Source: Stutzerimonas stutzeri (GTDB taxonomy: Bacteria > Pseudomonadota > Gammaproteobacteria > Pseudomonadales > Pseudomonadaceae). From it: a stretch of 64,000 nucleotides of DNA. The stretch lies in contig NZ_JAAMQZ010000006.1 of assembly GCF_013522825.1 (NCBI RefSeq), positions 1 through 64,000 on the forward strand. Reading direction: 5' to 3'. The notes under the pieces are model-generated. The model worked only from the letters and a program-made list of their open reading frames with translations, was not told where the DNA came from and made no database searches. The first letter of the stretch is position 1, and every line of letters begins with the position of its first letter. The position numbers and the translations under genes are program-made. Below, one piece after another: positions 1-7,720 of the stretch.

Positions 1-142
1 ACTTGAGCAGCCATTGCTGGAACACCTCAAAGCCTGCTGAGTCATTGGTCAGCTTGCCTTTGGTGCGGTGCTTGCCGTTGCTCTGCAAGGTTGCGATGTC
101 GAATGTGTGTTTGGCGATGTCGACGCCAACGACTATGGCCAT
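1..142 (-). CDS. IS110-family transposase, N-terminal part (cut by window edge)
   Basis: The minus strand from 142 reads MAIVVGVDIAKHTFDIA, the start of IS110/IS1111-type DEDD transposases; the first Asp of the catalytic set is in GVDIAK. About 47 residues are visible before the window edge. A strong ribosome site (GAGGAGG) lies just upstream of the ATG. IS110 elements lack typical terminal inverted repeats, so the element's end cannot be placed here. Whether the transposase is intact depends on sequence outside the window. Confidence 0.85.
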   Translation of the reverse strand, partial: MAIVVGVDIAKHTFDIATLQSNGKHRTKGKLTNDSAGFEVFQQWLLK

Positions 143-451
143 GGTTTTCCTCCTCAGTGAACGGATAGATCGTCACTGCATCCGTCCTACCTTGCTAATG
201 CGAGCTCGTGGCTCAAGATACCGTTCGGACTTACTGGATGAGTGCGGAGGAGTGCAGCGTTATCTACGTCACAAGCTCGAAGCTTAAGGGCGGGTACTAC
301 TTGCACTCTCTCCCCCGATGATCAGCCGGGGACTATCGCCTCCTGAAAGGCTGCAGTCGAGATACAAGGTCGGGTCACGCTTCATCGACCCGACGAACGG
401 AGCCTCGGTGGATGTAAAAAGCGACATCCACCCTACGCTGGCTTGCAGCTT
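143..451. other. Intergenic region beside IS110 with palindromic repeats
   Basis: No convincing gene lies between the transposase start and the Sel1 gene. The left part is presumably the IS110 upstream region. The right part (371-436) holds two palindromic units described separately. The small plus-strand reading frame covering the left end is antisense to the transposase and has no family resemblance. Confidence 0.6.
371..436. repeat. Two adjacent dispersed palindromic units
   Basis: Unit one is CGGGTC...GACCCG around ACGCTTCATC, followed by GACGAACGG. Similar units occur at 52783-52812 and 54491-54517. Unit two is GGTGGATGT-aaaaagcg-ACATCCACC, followed by CTACG. Both look like the short intergenic palindromes scattered through Pseudomonas genomes. 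Their role here is unknown; a transcript-end or mRNA-stability role is inference. Confidence 0.55.
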
Positions 452-976
452 CTATTCCCCCGCCGTCTGCAGCTTCATCAGGTAGTCGCGGAAAATCTGC
501 CCCAGAACCTGGGTGGCGATCTCCAGTTCATCGCGGCGCATCTGGGCGGAGACCCGGTCAGCAGTGTCCAGTGCCTCCTCTTCGCCATTGACCGCCGACA
601 TTTTCAGAACCACATAGGCCTGTACATTGTTCGCCGGTACGCCTTCGCCACGGAAGAACATCACCCCGAGGCGATGCTGCGCCAGTGCATGGCCCTGCAG
701 CGAGGCCTGCTCGAACCAGTACAGCGCCTTGGGCAGATCGCGCGGCGCCTGCCGACCGTCATAGTGGTATTCGCCCAGTTCGTAGCTGGCCTGTACGTCG
801 CCCTCGCTGGCGACCTGCTCGCAGGCGCGCAGGGCTTCACGTACGGTTTCGGGGGCGGTATTCAGGGCGCAGCGTGAGGTTGCCGGGATCAGCAGTGAAT
901 TACCGCCCGCGAAGACTGGCAGGGACGTGAGAAGCAGCAGGCAGCCAAGGGCAAGGCTGCGACCGGTGCGAGTCAT
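452..976 (-). CDS. Secreted Sel1/TPR repeat protein
   Basis: A 174-residue protein with an N-terminal signal peptide: Arg at 3 and 6, a hydrophobic stretch, and a likely cut after VFAG near residue 24. It then carries Sel1-like repeats (ASYELGEYHYDGRQAPRD, ALAQHRLGVMFFRGEGVP). Sel1 repeats form alpha-solenoid scaffolds for protein contacts; nothing catalytic is seen. It lies downstream of hemL on the same strand with one gene between, an order I recall from other Pseudomonas genomes. Partner and role are unknown. Confidence 0.8.
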   Translation of the reverse strand: MTRTGRSLALGCLLLLTSLPVFAGGNSLLIPATSRCALNTAPETVREALRACEQVASEGDVQASYELGEYHYDGRQAPRDLPKALYWFEQASLQGHALAQHRLGVMFFRGEGVPANNVQAYVVLKMSAVNGEEEALDTADRVSAQMRRDELEIATQVLGQIFRDYLMKLQTAGE

Positions 977-1095
977 GAATCAAAGCGCCTCGACGATCAG
1001 GGCGGTGATTGAAATATCGGCAGAAACGAGCCGACCGTCACATTATGGATAAGCCGTTGCCGGCTTACAAAGGCTTTCATGGTTGGCCAGGGTTT

Positions 1096-1734
1096 TTATA
1101 CCTGTTCAAGGCTTTGCTCGCATTCGCCGAGGGGCAGATTGAGCAGCAGCCAGGCGGTGACCGGGCAGGCTAGCGCCAGGCATAACTGTTGATAGCTGGC
1201 CAGCGGATTGTCGCCAATCGACAGCCCTGTCCAGGGCAATGCCGCCAGTAGCAGCACACCGCCCACGCTCCCGGCAGCGGCTTGTTGGCGTGCAGGCCAT
1301 TGCAGCAGGCCGGCATGAATCACCAGCAGGGCGCTGAGCAGGCCCAGCGTCAGGGCGTAAGGGTCGCTCCAGCCCAGTTGCCGCGCCAGCTCGAAGAACG
1401 CGCACAAGCCAAGCACTACACGGCCCCAGGCGGGGCGGCTCCAGTTCCACTGGCGGGCGAATGTCAGCGCAACCAGGCCGAGCAGCGGCAAGCCGAGCAA
1501 CAGGGTCGCGCGTAGCAGCCAGCGTTCGGCCTCCAAGGTATCGAGGCCGAACGCCAGGCGTGCCACGGCGCTGGCGCCGATACCGGCGGCAAGCGCGAAG
1601 GCGAGCAACGCACAGAACAGCGCCGGTTGCTGCGATTCGCCGTAACCGCGACGGGCCAGACCGATGCGAATGGCGCTGGCCGCTGCGCAGAGGGTCAGCA
1701 GCGCAGCTTGCAGCAGGTCGGGGAACAGGCTCAT
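1096..1734 (-). CDS. Conserved hydrophobic membrane protein
   Basis: A 212-residue protein that is almost entirely hydrophobic, with about six to seven predicted membrane segments, for example near residues 5-22, 38-60, 75-95 and 190-205. No catalytic motif is visible. Its ATG overlaps the hemL stop (ATGA at 1731-1734), so it is probably translationally coupled to hemL. A frame-shifted reading of similar length across the same bases is a shadow. Function is not recognised. Confidence 0.75.
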   Translation of the reverse strand: MSLFPDLLQAALLTLCAAASAIRIGLARRGYGESQQPALFCALLAFALAAGIGASAVARLAFGLDTLEAERWLLRATLLLGLPLLGLVALTFARQWNWSRPAWGRVVLGLCAFFELARQLGWSDPYALTLGLLSALLVIHAGLLQWPARQQAAAGSVGGVLLLAALPWTGLSIGDNPLASYQQLCLALACPVTAWLLLNLPLGECEQSLEQV

Positions 1735-3014
1735 TTGAATGTGGCGAAGGCTCGTTCGGCGGCATCCAGGGTCAGTTGCAGCTCCTTGTCGCCATGCGCG
1801 ATGGAGGTGAAACCCGCTTCGAATGCACTGGGTGCCAGGTAAACGCCGCCGTCGAGCATCGCGTGGAAGAATTGCTTGAAGCGCTCGGCATCGCTCTGCA
1901 TCACGTCATCGAAGGTGACGATGTCGTCCGCTCCGCTGAAATAGAGGCCGAACATACCGCCGACCTGGGTGGTGACGAAGGGGATGCCGGCGGCATCGGC
2001 GCGATCCTGCAGGCCCTGCAGCATGCGGCTGGTGTAGTCGGTCAGTTCGGCGTGAAAGCCGGGGCGGCTGATCAGCTTGAGCGTGGTCAGGCCGGCGGCC
2101 ATCGCCAGCGGATTGCCCGAAAGCGTACCGGCCTGGTAGACCGGGCCGAGCGGGGCGATGCACTCCATGATGGCGCGCTTGCCGCCGAAGCAGCCGACCG
2201 GCATACCGCCGCCGATGATCTTGCCGAAGGTGGTCAGGTCCGGGGTAACGCCGAAATGCGCCTGGGCACCGCCGAGGGCGACGCGGAAGCCGGTCATCAC
2301 CTCGTCGAAAATCAGCACCACACCATGCTTGTCGCACTGTTCGCGCAGGCCTTCGAGGAAGCCCGGCGCCGGCGGCACGCAGTTCATGTTGCCGGCCACC
2401 GGCTCGACGATGATGCATGCGACTTCTTTGCCCACATTGGCGAGCATTTCCTCGACCGCCGGCAGATCGTTGAATGGCAGGGTCAGGGTGTGTTGGGCGA
2501 ATGCCGCCGGCACACCGGCGGAGCTGGGCACGCCTTGGGTCAGCGCGCCGGAACCGGCCTTGACCAGCAGGCTGTCGGAGTGGCCGTGGTAGCAGCCTTC
2601 GAACTTGATGATGCTGTCGCGACCGGTGTAACCACGGGCCAGGCGGATCGCGCTCATGGTCGCTTCGGTGCCGGAGCTGACCATGCGCACCATGTCCATC
2701 GAAGGCACCATGCTGCAGACCAGTTCGGCCATTTCGGTTTCCATGGCGGTCGGCGCGCCGTAGGACAGGCCGTGTTGCAACTGGCGACGCACCGCGTCGA
2801 GCACCTCGGGATGGCTGTGGCCGAGAATCATCGGTCCCCAGGAGCCGACGTAATCGACATAGCGCTTGCCGTCTTCGTCCGTCACATAGGCGCCTTCGGC
2901 ATGCTTGAGAAACAGCGGCGTGCCACCCACGCTGCGGAAGGCGCGCACCGGCGAATTGACGCCACCGGGGATGTGGGTCTGGGCGCTGGCGAAGAGGATC
3001 TCGGAACGGGACAT
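1731..3014 (-). CDS. hemL: Glutamate-1-semialdehyde 2,1-aminomutase
   Basis: A 427-residue PLP-dependent class III aminotransferase. It converts glutamate-1-semialdehyde to 5-aminolevulinate, the committed precursor of haem, sirohaem and B12 in the C5 pathway. Family features include [13 protein letters not shown] near the start, the FDEVMTGFR motif binding PLP, and [12 protein letters not shown], which contains the Schiff-base lysine. The start at 3014 (MSRSEILF) gives the usual family length; a start 15 codons upstream at 3059 would add a tail not typical of the family. It follows thiE on the same strand. Confidence 0.97.
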   Translation of the reverse strand: MSRSEILFASAQTHIPGGVNSPVRAFRSVGGTPLFLKHAEGAYVTDEDGKRYVDYVGSWGPMILGHSHPEVLDAVRRQLQHGLSYGAPTAMETEMAELVCSMVPSMDMVRMVSSGTEATMSAIRLARGYTGRDSIIKFEGCYHGHSDSLLVKAGSGALTQGVPSSAGVPAAFAQHTLTLPFNDLPAVEEMLANVGKEVACIIVEPVAGNMNCVPPAPGFLEGLREQCDKHGVVLIFDEVMTGFRVALGGAQAHFGVTPDLTTFGKIIGGGMPVGCFGGKRAIMECIAPLGPVYQAGTLSGNPLAMAAGLTTLKLISRPGFHAELTDYTSRMLQGLQDRADAAGIPFVTTQVGGMFGLYFSGADDIVTFDDVMQSDAERFKQFFHAMLDGGVYLAPSAFEAGFTSIAHGDKELQLTLDAAERAFATFK

Positions 3015-3080
3015 GTTGGGCCTCGCGGTAATAAAGGAATCAATGATGTGCTGATGCAACCGACACTGCCATGACGTCGA

Positions 3081-3719
3081 TCAGCCGTCGGCGAACAGCG
3101 CGCTGAATGCCCGCGCGCGGCGTTCGACTTCGCGGGCGGACTCGGCGGCGAACAATGCGTGGACCACCGCTATCAGGCTGGCGCCGCAGGCGATCAGCCG
3201 TGGGGCGTTGTCCAGGGTCACGCCACCAATGGCGACGATCGGCAGGTCGATGCGCTGGCGTGCCTGCTCGAGCATTTCCAGGGTGGCGGCGGGGGCGCCG
3301 GGTTTGGTGCTGGAGTTGAAGAAGCGCCCGAAGGCGACATAGCTGGCGCCCTCGCGGCGTGCCTGTTCGGCCAGCTCCGGACTGGCATGGCAGGTGGCGC
3401 CGATGATCGTGCGTCCACCGAGCAGGGCACGGGCAGCCGCCAGCGAGCCGTCTTCCTGGCCCAGATGCAGGCCGACGCCCAGACGTGCGGCGAGTTCGGC
3501 ATCGTCGTTGATGATGAGTGTCGCGCCATGGCGCTCGCACAGTTCGCGCAAGGCGTCGGCTTCACGCAGGCGAATGGTGGCGTTGCCGGACTTGTCACGG
3601 TACTGCAGCAGGCGGGCACCGCCCCTGAGGGCCGCTTCGGCATAGGACAGCAGGCGTCCGTCGGCCAGCAGCGTGCTGTCGGTGATGGCATAGAGGCCGC
3701 GAAGAGTGGCCGTCATCAT
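3081..3719 (-). CDS. thiE: Thiamine-phosphate synthase
   Basis: A 212-residue TIM-barrel enzyme that joins HMP pyrophosphate to the thiazole phosphate to give thiamine monophosphate. Signature blocks are [16 protein letters not shown] (substrate-contacting Arg/Lys), [19 protein letters not shown] and [11 protein letters not shown]. The start abuts the thiD stop (3720), which suggests coupled translation. ATG at 3716 is an equally possible start, one codon shorter. Confidence 0.96.
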   Translation of the reverse strand: MMTATLRGLYAITDSTLLADGRLLSYAEAALRGGARLLQYRDKSGNATIRLREADALRELCERHGATLIINDDAELAARLGVGLHLGQEDGSLAAARALLGGRTIIGATCHASPELAEQARREGASYVAFGRFFNSSTKPGAPAATLEMLEQARQRIDLPIVAIGGVTLDNAPRLIACGASLIAVVHALFAAESAREVERRARAFSALFADG

Positions 3720-4514
3720 TCAGATCAGCTCCAGTGGCAGTCGCCGGGGAATGTACTGGCCACGACCAGGCGCTTCGGCGTCACGCAGGGTACGCCAGGT
3801 GTAATCGAGGGCGGATTTGACCGCGCTGGCGAGCCCTTCGCCCAGTGCCAGGCGCCCGGCGAGCGCGCTGGCCAGGGTGCAGCCGGAGCCGTGATAGCTG
3901 CCTGGCAGGCGTTCGCAGCTGAATTCGTGACGGCTGCCGTCACGCGAGTAGAGGCGGTTGAGCACGTCGCGCTCGTCGCCGTGCCCGCCGGTGATCAGCA
4001 GGTGCCTGATGAAGGGCAGCAGCTTCTCGGCGCACTCATCGGCGCTGCCTTCGGGCAGTTCGGCGAGGATGCGTGCTTCGGGGAGATTTGGCGTGGCGAT
4101 GGCGGCGACCGGCAGTAGCCGCTCGCGCATGGCGTAGCCGACTTCATTCCTGCCCAGCGCGCCACCGCCGCCGGCGCGCAGCACCGGGTCGCACACGAGT
4201 GGCACGCCGGGCAATTTCTGCATGATTTCCAGCACCGTTTCGACCATTTCCACCGAGCCGAGCATGCCCAGTTTGACGGCGGCAACCGGCAGGTCGGCGA
4301 TCACCGCATGGGCCTGCGCCAGTACCCATTCGCGATCCAGTACGCGGAAGTCGGAGACATCCACGGTGTCCTGCACGGTCAGCGCGGTAATGGTCGGCGC
4401 GGCGTGGCAACCCTGGGCGATCAGGGCCTCAATATCTGCCTGCAGGCCCGCACCACCACTCGGGTCGTGGCCGGAGAGGCAAAGAACGACAGGGCGAGAG
4501 CAAGGGCCGGTCAT
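3720..4514 (-). CDS. thiD: Hydroxymethylpyrimidine/phosphomethylpyrimidine kinase
   Basis: A ribokinase-like kinase of 264 residues that phosphorylates HMP and HMP-P in thiamine synthesis. It shows LSGHDPSGGAGLQADIEA near the N-terminus, VCDPVLRAGGG in the middle, and the anion-hole motif GSGCTLASALA near residue 215. The start at 4514 (MTGPCSRP) gives the expected length; the upstream ATG at 4535 adds seven atypical residues. First gene of a thiD-thiE-hemL series. No TPP riboswitch was recognised in the 211-base gap upstream. Confidence 0.95.
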   Translation of the reverse strand: MTGPCSRPVVLCLSGHDPSGGAGLQADIEALIAQGCHAAPTITALTVQDTVDVSDFRVLDREWVLAQAHAVIADLPVAAVKLGMLGSVEMVETVLEIMQKLPGVPLVCDPVLRAGGGGALGRNEVGYAMRERLLPVAAIATPNLPEARILAELPEGSADECAEKLLPFIRHLLITGGHGDERDVLNRLYSRDGSRHEFSCERLPGSYHGSGCTLASALAGRLALGEGLASAVKSALDYTWRTLRDAEAPGRGQYIPRRLPLELI

Positions 4515-4725
4515 CGAAAGGTTCCCCGAATACATGGTGTGTGAAAGTGGCCAGGGTGGCCGGATGTATGGCGTGCGAGCTTACCACCATTCATCCAGTG
4601 CGGCCCGCGCGCCTCTACTGTCGGAACGATGGGGTACGCATGGTTTTGGCCGAAACCCCGCTTTTCAATACCAGCCTGCGTGCTTCACTTTCCTGACACC
4701 TTTCCGTCAGCCGAGGACGTTCGCC

Positions 4726-6369
4726 ATGAGCCAGCATTCATACGCCGAAACCCACGCGGTGACCAATCAGGTGCCGCCGCTCGATGGCGCCAACCTTTAT
4801 CGTCTCGACCTGCCATTGCAAGAGTGGGTGCGGCGCTATCAGGGCGGCTGGGCCGAGGCACGGCTGGATGCTTACGGTGCGCTGGCCGGAGGCCCGCTGA
4901 TGGCGGCTGGCTTTCTCGCCAATGAGAACAGGCCGGTGTTCAAGAGCCACGACCGCTATGGCCACCGCATCGACGTGGTGGAATTTCATCCCGCCTACCA
5001 CGAGCTGATGCGCACGGCGGTCGAGCACGGCATTCCCTCGCTGCCCTGGACCGCTCCGCAACCCGGCGCGCATGTCGCCCGTGCCGGGCTGATGTATCTG
5101 CACAACCAGGCCGAAGCGGGCAGCAGCTGTCCGCTGACCATGACCTTCGCCAGCGTTCCGGCCCTGCGGCTGCAGCCCGAGCTCGCCGAACGCTGGCTGC
5201 CGAAGATACTTTCCGCTGAATACGATCCACGCAATGTGTCCATGGAGCAGAAGGGCGGGTTGACCATCGGCATGGCCATGACCGAGAAGCAGGGCGGCAC
5301 CGACGTGCGCGCCAACACCACCCGCGCCCATCCGCTGGGTGTCGGCGGGCCGGGGCAGCCTTACGAGCTGGTCGGGCACAAATGGTTCTGCTCGGCACCC
5401 ATGTGCGATGCCTTTCTCACACTGGCGCAGGCCGACAAGGGCCTGTCGTGCTTTCTGCTGCCGCGCCACCGCCCGGATGGCTCGCGCAACCAGTTCTATA
5501 TCCAGCGCCTGAAGAACAAGCTGGGCAATTGGGCCAACGCCTCCAGCGAAGTCGAATACCGTGGCGCGCTGGCCTGGATGATCGGCGAGGAAGGGCGCGG
5601 CGTGCCGACCATCATCGAAATGGTCGGCATGACCCGCTTCGACTGCATGATCGGCTCCAGTTCGCTGATGCGCCAGGCGCTGAGCCAGGCGCTGCACCAC
5701 TGCACCTACCGCCACGTTGGCGGTCGCGCGCTGATCGAACAACCGCTGATGCGCAACGTGCTGGCCGACCTCGCCCTGGAAAGCGAAGCCGCGCTGGCGC
5801 TGACCCTGCGCATGGGGCACGCGCTGGACAATCTGCACGATGAACAACAAGCCAGATTCGCCCGGCTGGTCACCGCCGTCGGCAAATACTGGATCTGCAA
5901 GCGCGCACCGGAAATGATCGCCGAGGCCAGCGAATGCCTGGGTGGCGCCGGCTACGTCGAGGACAGCATCCTGCCGCGCCTGTACCGCGAGGCGCCGGTC
6001 AACTCCATCTGGGAAGGCTCCGGCAACGTGCAGTGCCTGGACGTGCTGCGTGCCTTGTCGAAGGAAGCCGGCGTGCTCGATGCGCTGATGACCGAGCTGG
6101 GTGATGGGCATGGCGATGCGCGTCTCAAGGCACATATCGAGCGGCTCGGCACCGCCTTGCGCGACACCGACGATATCCAGCTCCGTGCCCGTCAACTCAC
6201 CGAGGATCTCGCCGTGGTGCTGCAAGCGAAGCTGCTGCTGGAGGCCGGCAATGCGGCAGTCAGCGATGCCTTTATCGGCAGTCGCCTGGAAGGCCGGGGG
6301 CGGGCTTACGGAACCTTGCCGAGGGGCTTCGATATCCAGGCGGTGCTGGGGCGCAGTGCGCTGCAGTAG
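4726..6369 (+). CDS. AidB-type acyl-CoA dehydrogenase
   Basis: A 547-residue flavoprotein of the acyl-CoA dehydrogenase superfamily, matching the AidB/isovaleryl-CoA dehydrogenase-like branch in length (about 540) and motifs: MAMTEKQGGTDVRANTT (FAD-binding), GMTRFDCMIGSS, and the C-terminal EAPVNSIWEGSGNVQCLDVLR. AidB in E. coli is part of the response to DNA alkylation; members near thiD in Pseudomonas have no settled substrate, so I give no symbol. The start at 4726 (MSQHSYAETH) has family-like N-terminal sequence; the much longer frame upstream is antisense to thiD. Confidence 0.9.
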   Translation: MSQHSYAETHAVTNQVPPLDGANLYRLDLPLQEWVRRYQGGWAEARLDAYGALAGGPLMAAGFLANENRPVFKSHDRYGHRIDVVEFHPAYHELMRTAVEHGIPSLPWTAPQPGAHVARAGLMYLHNQAEAGSSCPLTMTFASVPALRLQPELAERWLPKILSAEYDPRNVSMEQKGGLTIGMAMTEKQGGTDVRANTTRAHPLGVGGPGQPYELVGHKWFCSAPMCDAFLTLAQADKGLSCFLLPRHRPDGSRNQFYIQRLKNKLGNWANASSEVEYRGALAWMIGEEGRGVPTIIEMVGMTRFDCMIGSSSLMRQALSQALHHCTYRHVGGRALIEQPLMRNVLADLALESEAALALTLRMGHALDNLHDEQQARFARLVTAVGKYWICKRAPEMIAEASECLGGAGYVEDSILPRLYREAPVNSIWEGSGNVQCLDVLRALSKEAGVLDALMTELGDGHGDARLKAHIERLGTALRDTDDIQLRARQLTEDLAVVLQAKLLLEAGNAAVSDAFIGSRLEGRGRAYGTLPRGFDIQAVLGRSALQ

Positions 6370-6392
6370 CGGTTTTTCGTGAACTGCCGAAT

Positions 6393-6571
6393 GAATTCGA
6401 CGGGTTTAAAAACAGGCCGGCCTCAACAGCTTCACCCTGACGCCCAGGCAGTGGATCGAGCAGGCTGGCGCCATCGGCCTGGTGTCAAAGGCCGGGCGCT
6501 ATGGCGGCACCTTCGCGCAGAAGGATATCTCTATTCAATTGCTCAACTTTTGCTCACTGATGCCGAAATGA
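6393..6571 (+). pseudogene. KilA-N domain remnant
   Basis: EFDGFKN (from 6393) followed, after a frame change near 6415, by a second stretch from 6419 containing SFTLTPRQWIEQAGAIG and SKAGRYGGTFAQKDI matches the core of KilA-N domains found in phage anti-repressor-type proteins. No start, no upstream half, and the frame is broken; the second stretch ends at a stop at 6569. This is a decayed mobile-element trace at the left edge of the CRISPR-Cas island. Confidence 0.7.
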
Positions 6572-6593
6572 TGTCAGTGGCAGGAGATGAGCG

Positions 6594-7691
6594 ATGCAGA
6601 TTATTTCGAGTCAACAGTTCGGGCTGAGCGCAGAGCGGCAGTTCATTGCCGGACGCGAGATCAGCGAGACGTTGGATATGCAGCGTGGTGGCGAGCGCCT
6701 GCAGCTCAGCCGTCATGAGCGCAGCGAGGTACACGGTGCCAGCCGGGCCGAGGTGCAGCTTGCCGAGGAGCGCCCGGTGATTTCCGAGCGACAGCTGGAG
6801 CGTCTGGGCGATGGCCTGCCGCAGGCGGCGTCGGCAGTCAGCGGCGAGGGGGCGCAAGCCTTCGACTTCACGCCCGATGAAGAAAGCCTGCACAAGCTGC
6901 GCATGCTGCTGGCGGTGCTGGGGCGCAGCGTTGAAGAGATCGACACGACGCTGGGCAAGCTGGCCGATGGACTATCCATGCCGCTTGCATCGGCGCCGGC
7001 TGCTGCCGCTGCAGAGATTGGCAATGACGACTTTCTCAACTACCAGTACCGCGTACAGGAATGGCGCGGCGAATCACTGAACGTCGAGGCCAGCGGCACC
7101 GTCAACACCGCCGACGGGCGCACGATCCAGTACGGCCTGAGCCTGGAAATGCTCAGCATGCAGTACAGCAGCGCCAGCGTCTCGGTCCGCGCCGGCGCCG
7201 CCCTCAAGGACCCGCTGGTGCTCAATCTCGACGGCGGCCCGGTACGCCTGGATGGCAGTCGGCGTGTCGATTTCGACCTGGATGCCGATGGCCGCCGCGA
7301 CAGCATGGCCAGCCTCGCATCCGGCAGCGCCTTCCTGGCCCTGGACCGCAATGGCAATGGCCGCATCGACGATGGTCGTGAACTGTTCGGCGCTCTTTCT
7401 GGCGACGGCTTCGCCGACCTGAGCACCTATGACGAAGACGGCAACGGTTTCATCGACGAAGGCGACAGCATCTTCGGACAACTTCGCCTGTGGCGCCCGG
7501 ACGCCCAGGGCAAAGGCGAACTGGTCGACCTGCTCACCGCCGGCGTAGGCGCCATCGGCCTCGCCCGCGCCTACGGCGACTTCGACCTGGTTGCCCAGCA
7601 GCAACTGGAAGGACGGGTGAGGAGCACCGGATTCTTCCTGTTCGAAAATGGCCAGGCGGGCAGTGTGCAGCAGATTGATCTGGCGATTTGA
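6594..7691 (+). CDS. EF-hand-like calcium-binding repeat protein
   Basis: A 365-residue protein without an obvious signal peptide. The N-terminal half is polar and partly helical. The C-terminal half contains a PLVLNLDGGPVRL block and three acidic loops: DLDADGRRD, DRNGNGRIDDG and DEDGNGFIDEGD. These fit DxDxDG calcium-binding loops of dockerin/EF-hand type. Similar VCBS-like proteins occur in Pseudomonas, but I know of no assigned function. It ends only 29 bases before the cas3 ATG, so cas3 may be co-transcribed with it. Confidence 0.75.
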   Translation: MQIISSQQFGLSAERQFIAGREISETLDMQRGGERLQLSRHERSEVHGASRAEVQLAEERPVISERQLERLGDGLPQAASAVSGEGAQAFDFTPDEESLHKLRMLLAVLGRSVEEIDTTLGKLADGLSMPLASAPAAAAAEIGNDDFLNYQYRVQEWRGESLNVEASGTVNTADGRTIQYGLSLEMLSMQYSSASVSVRAGAALKDPLVLNLDGGPVRLDGSRRVDFDLDADGRRDSMASLASGSAFLALDRNGNGRIDDGRELFGALSGDGFADLSTYDEDGNGFIDEGDSIFGQLRLWRPDAQGKGELVDLLTAGVGAIGLARAYGDFDLVAQQQLEGRVRSTGFFLFENGQAGSVQQIDLAI

Positions 7692-7720
7692 GGAAAGGGG
7701 GCCTGCAATGGAAGTGCGAT

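Noticed and set aside
1461..3074. A 537-residue plus-strand frame
   Set aside because: It is antisense to hemL and its neighbour, rich in His/Arg/Gly/Ala, and has no family pattern; a high-GC shadow.
4515..4725. TPP riboswitch upstream of thiD
   Set aside because: The gap was read on the minus strand; the conserved THI-box segments (CUGAGA, ACCUGA-like) were not found together.
4738..6225. A 495-residue minus-strand frame
   Set aside because: It is the shadow of the AidB-type dehydrogenase gene.
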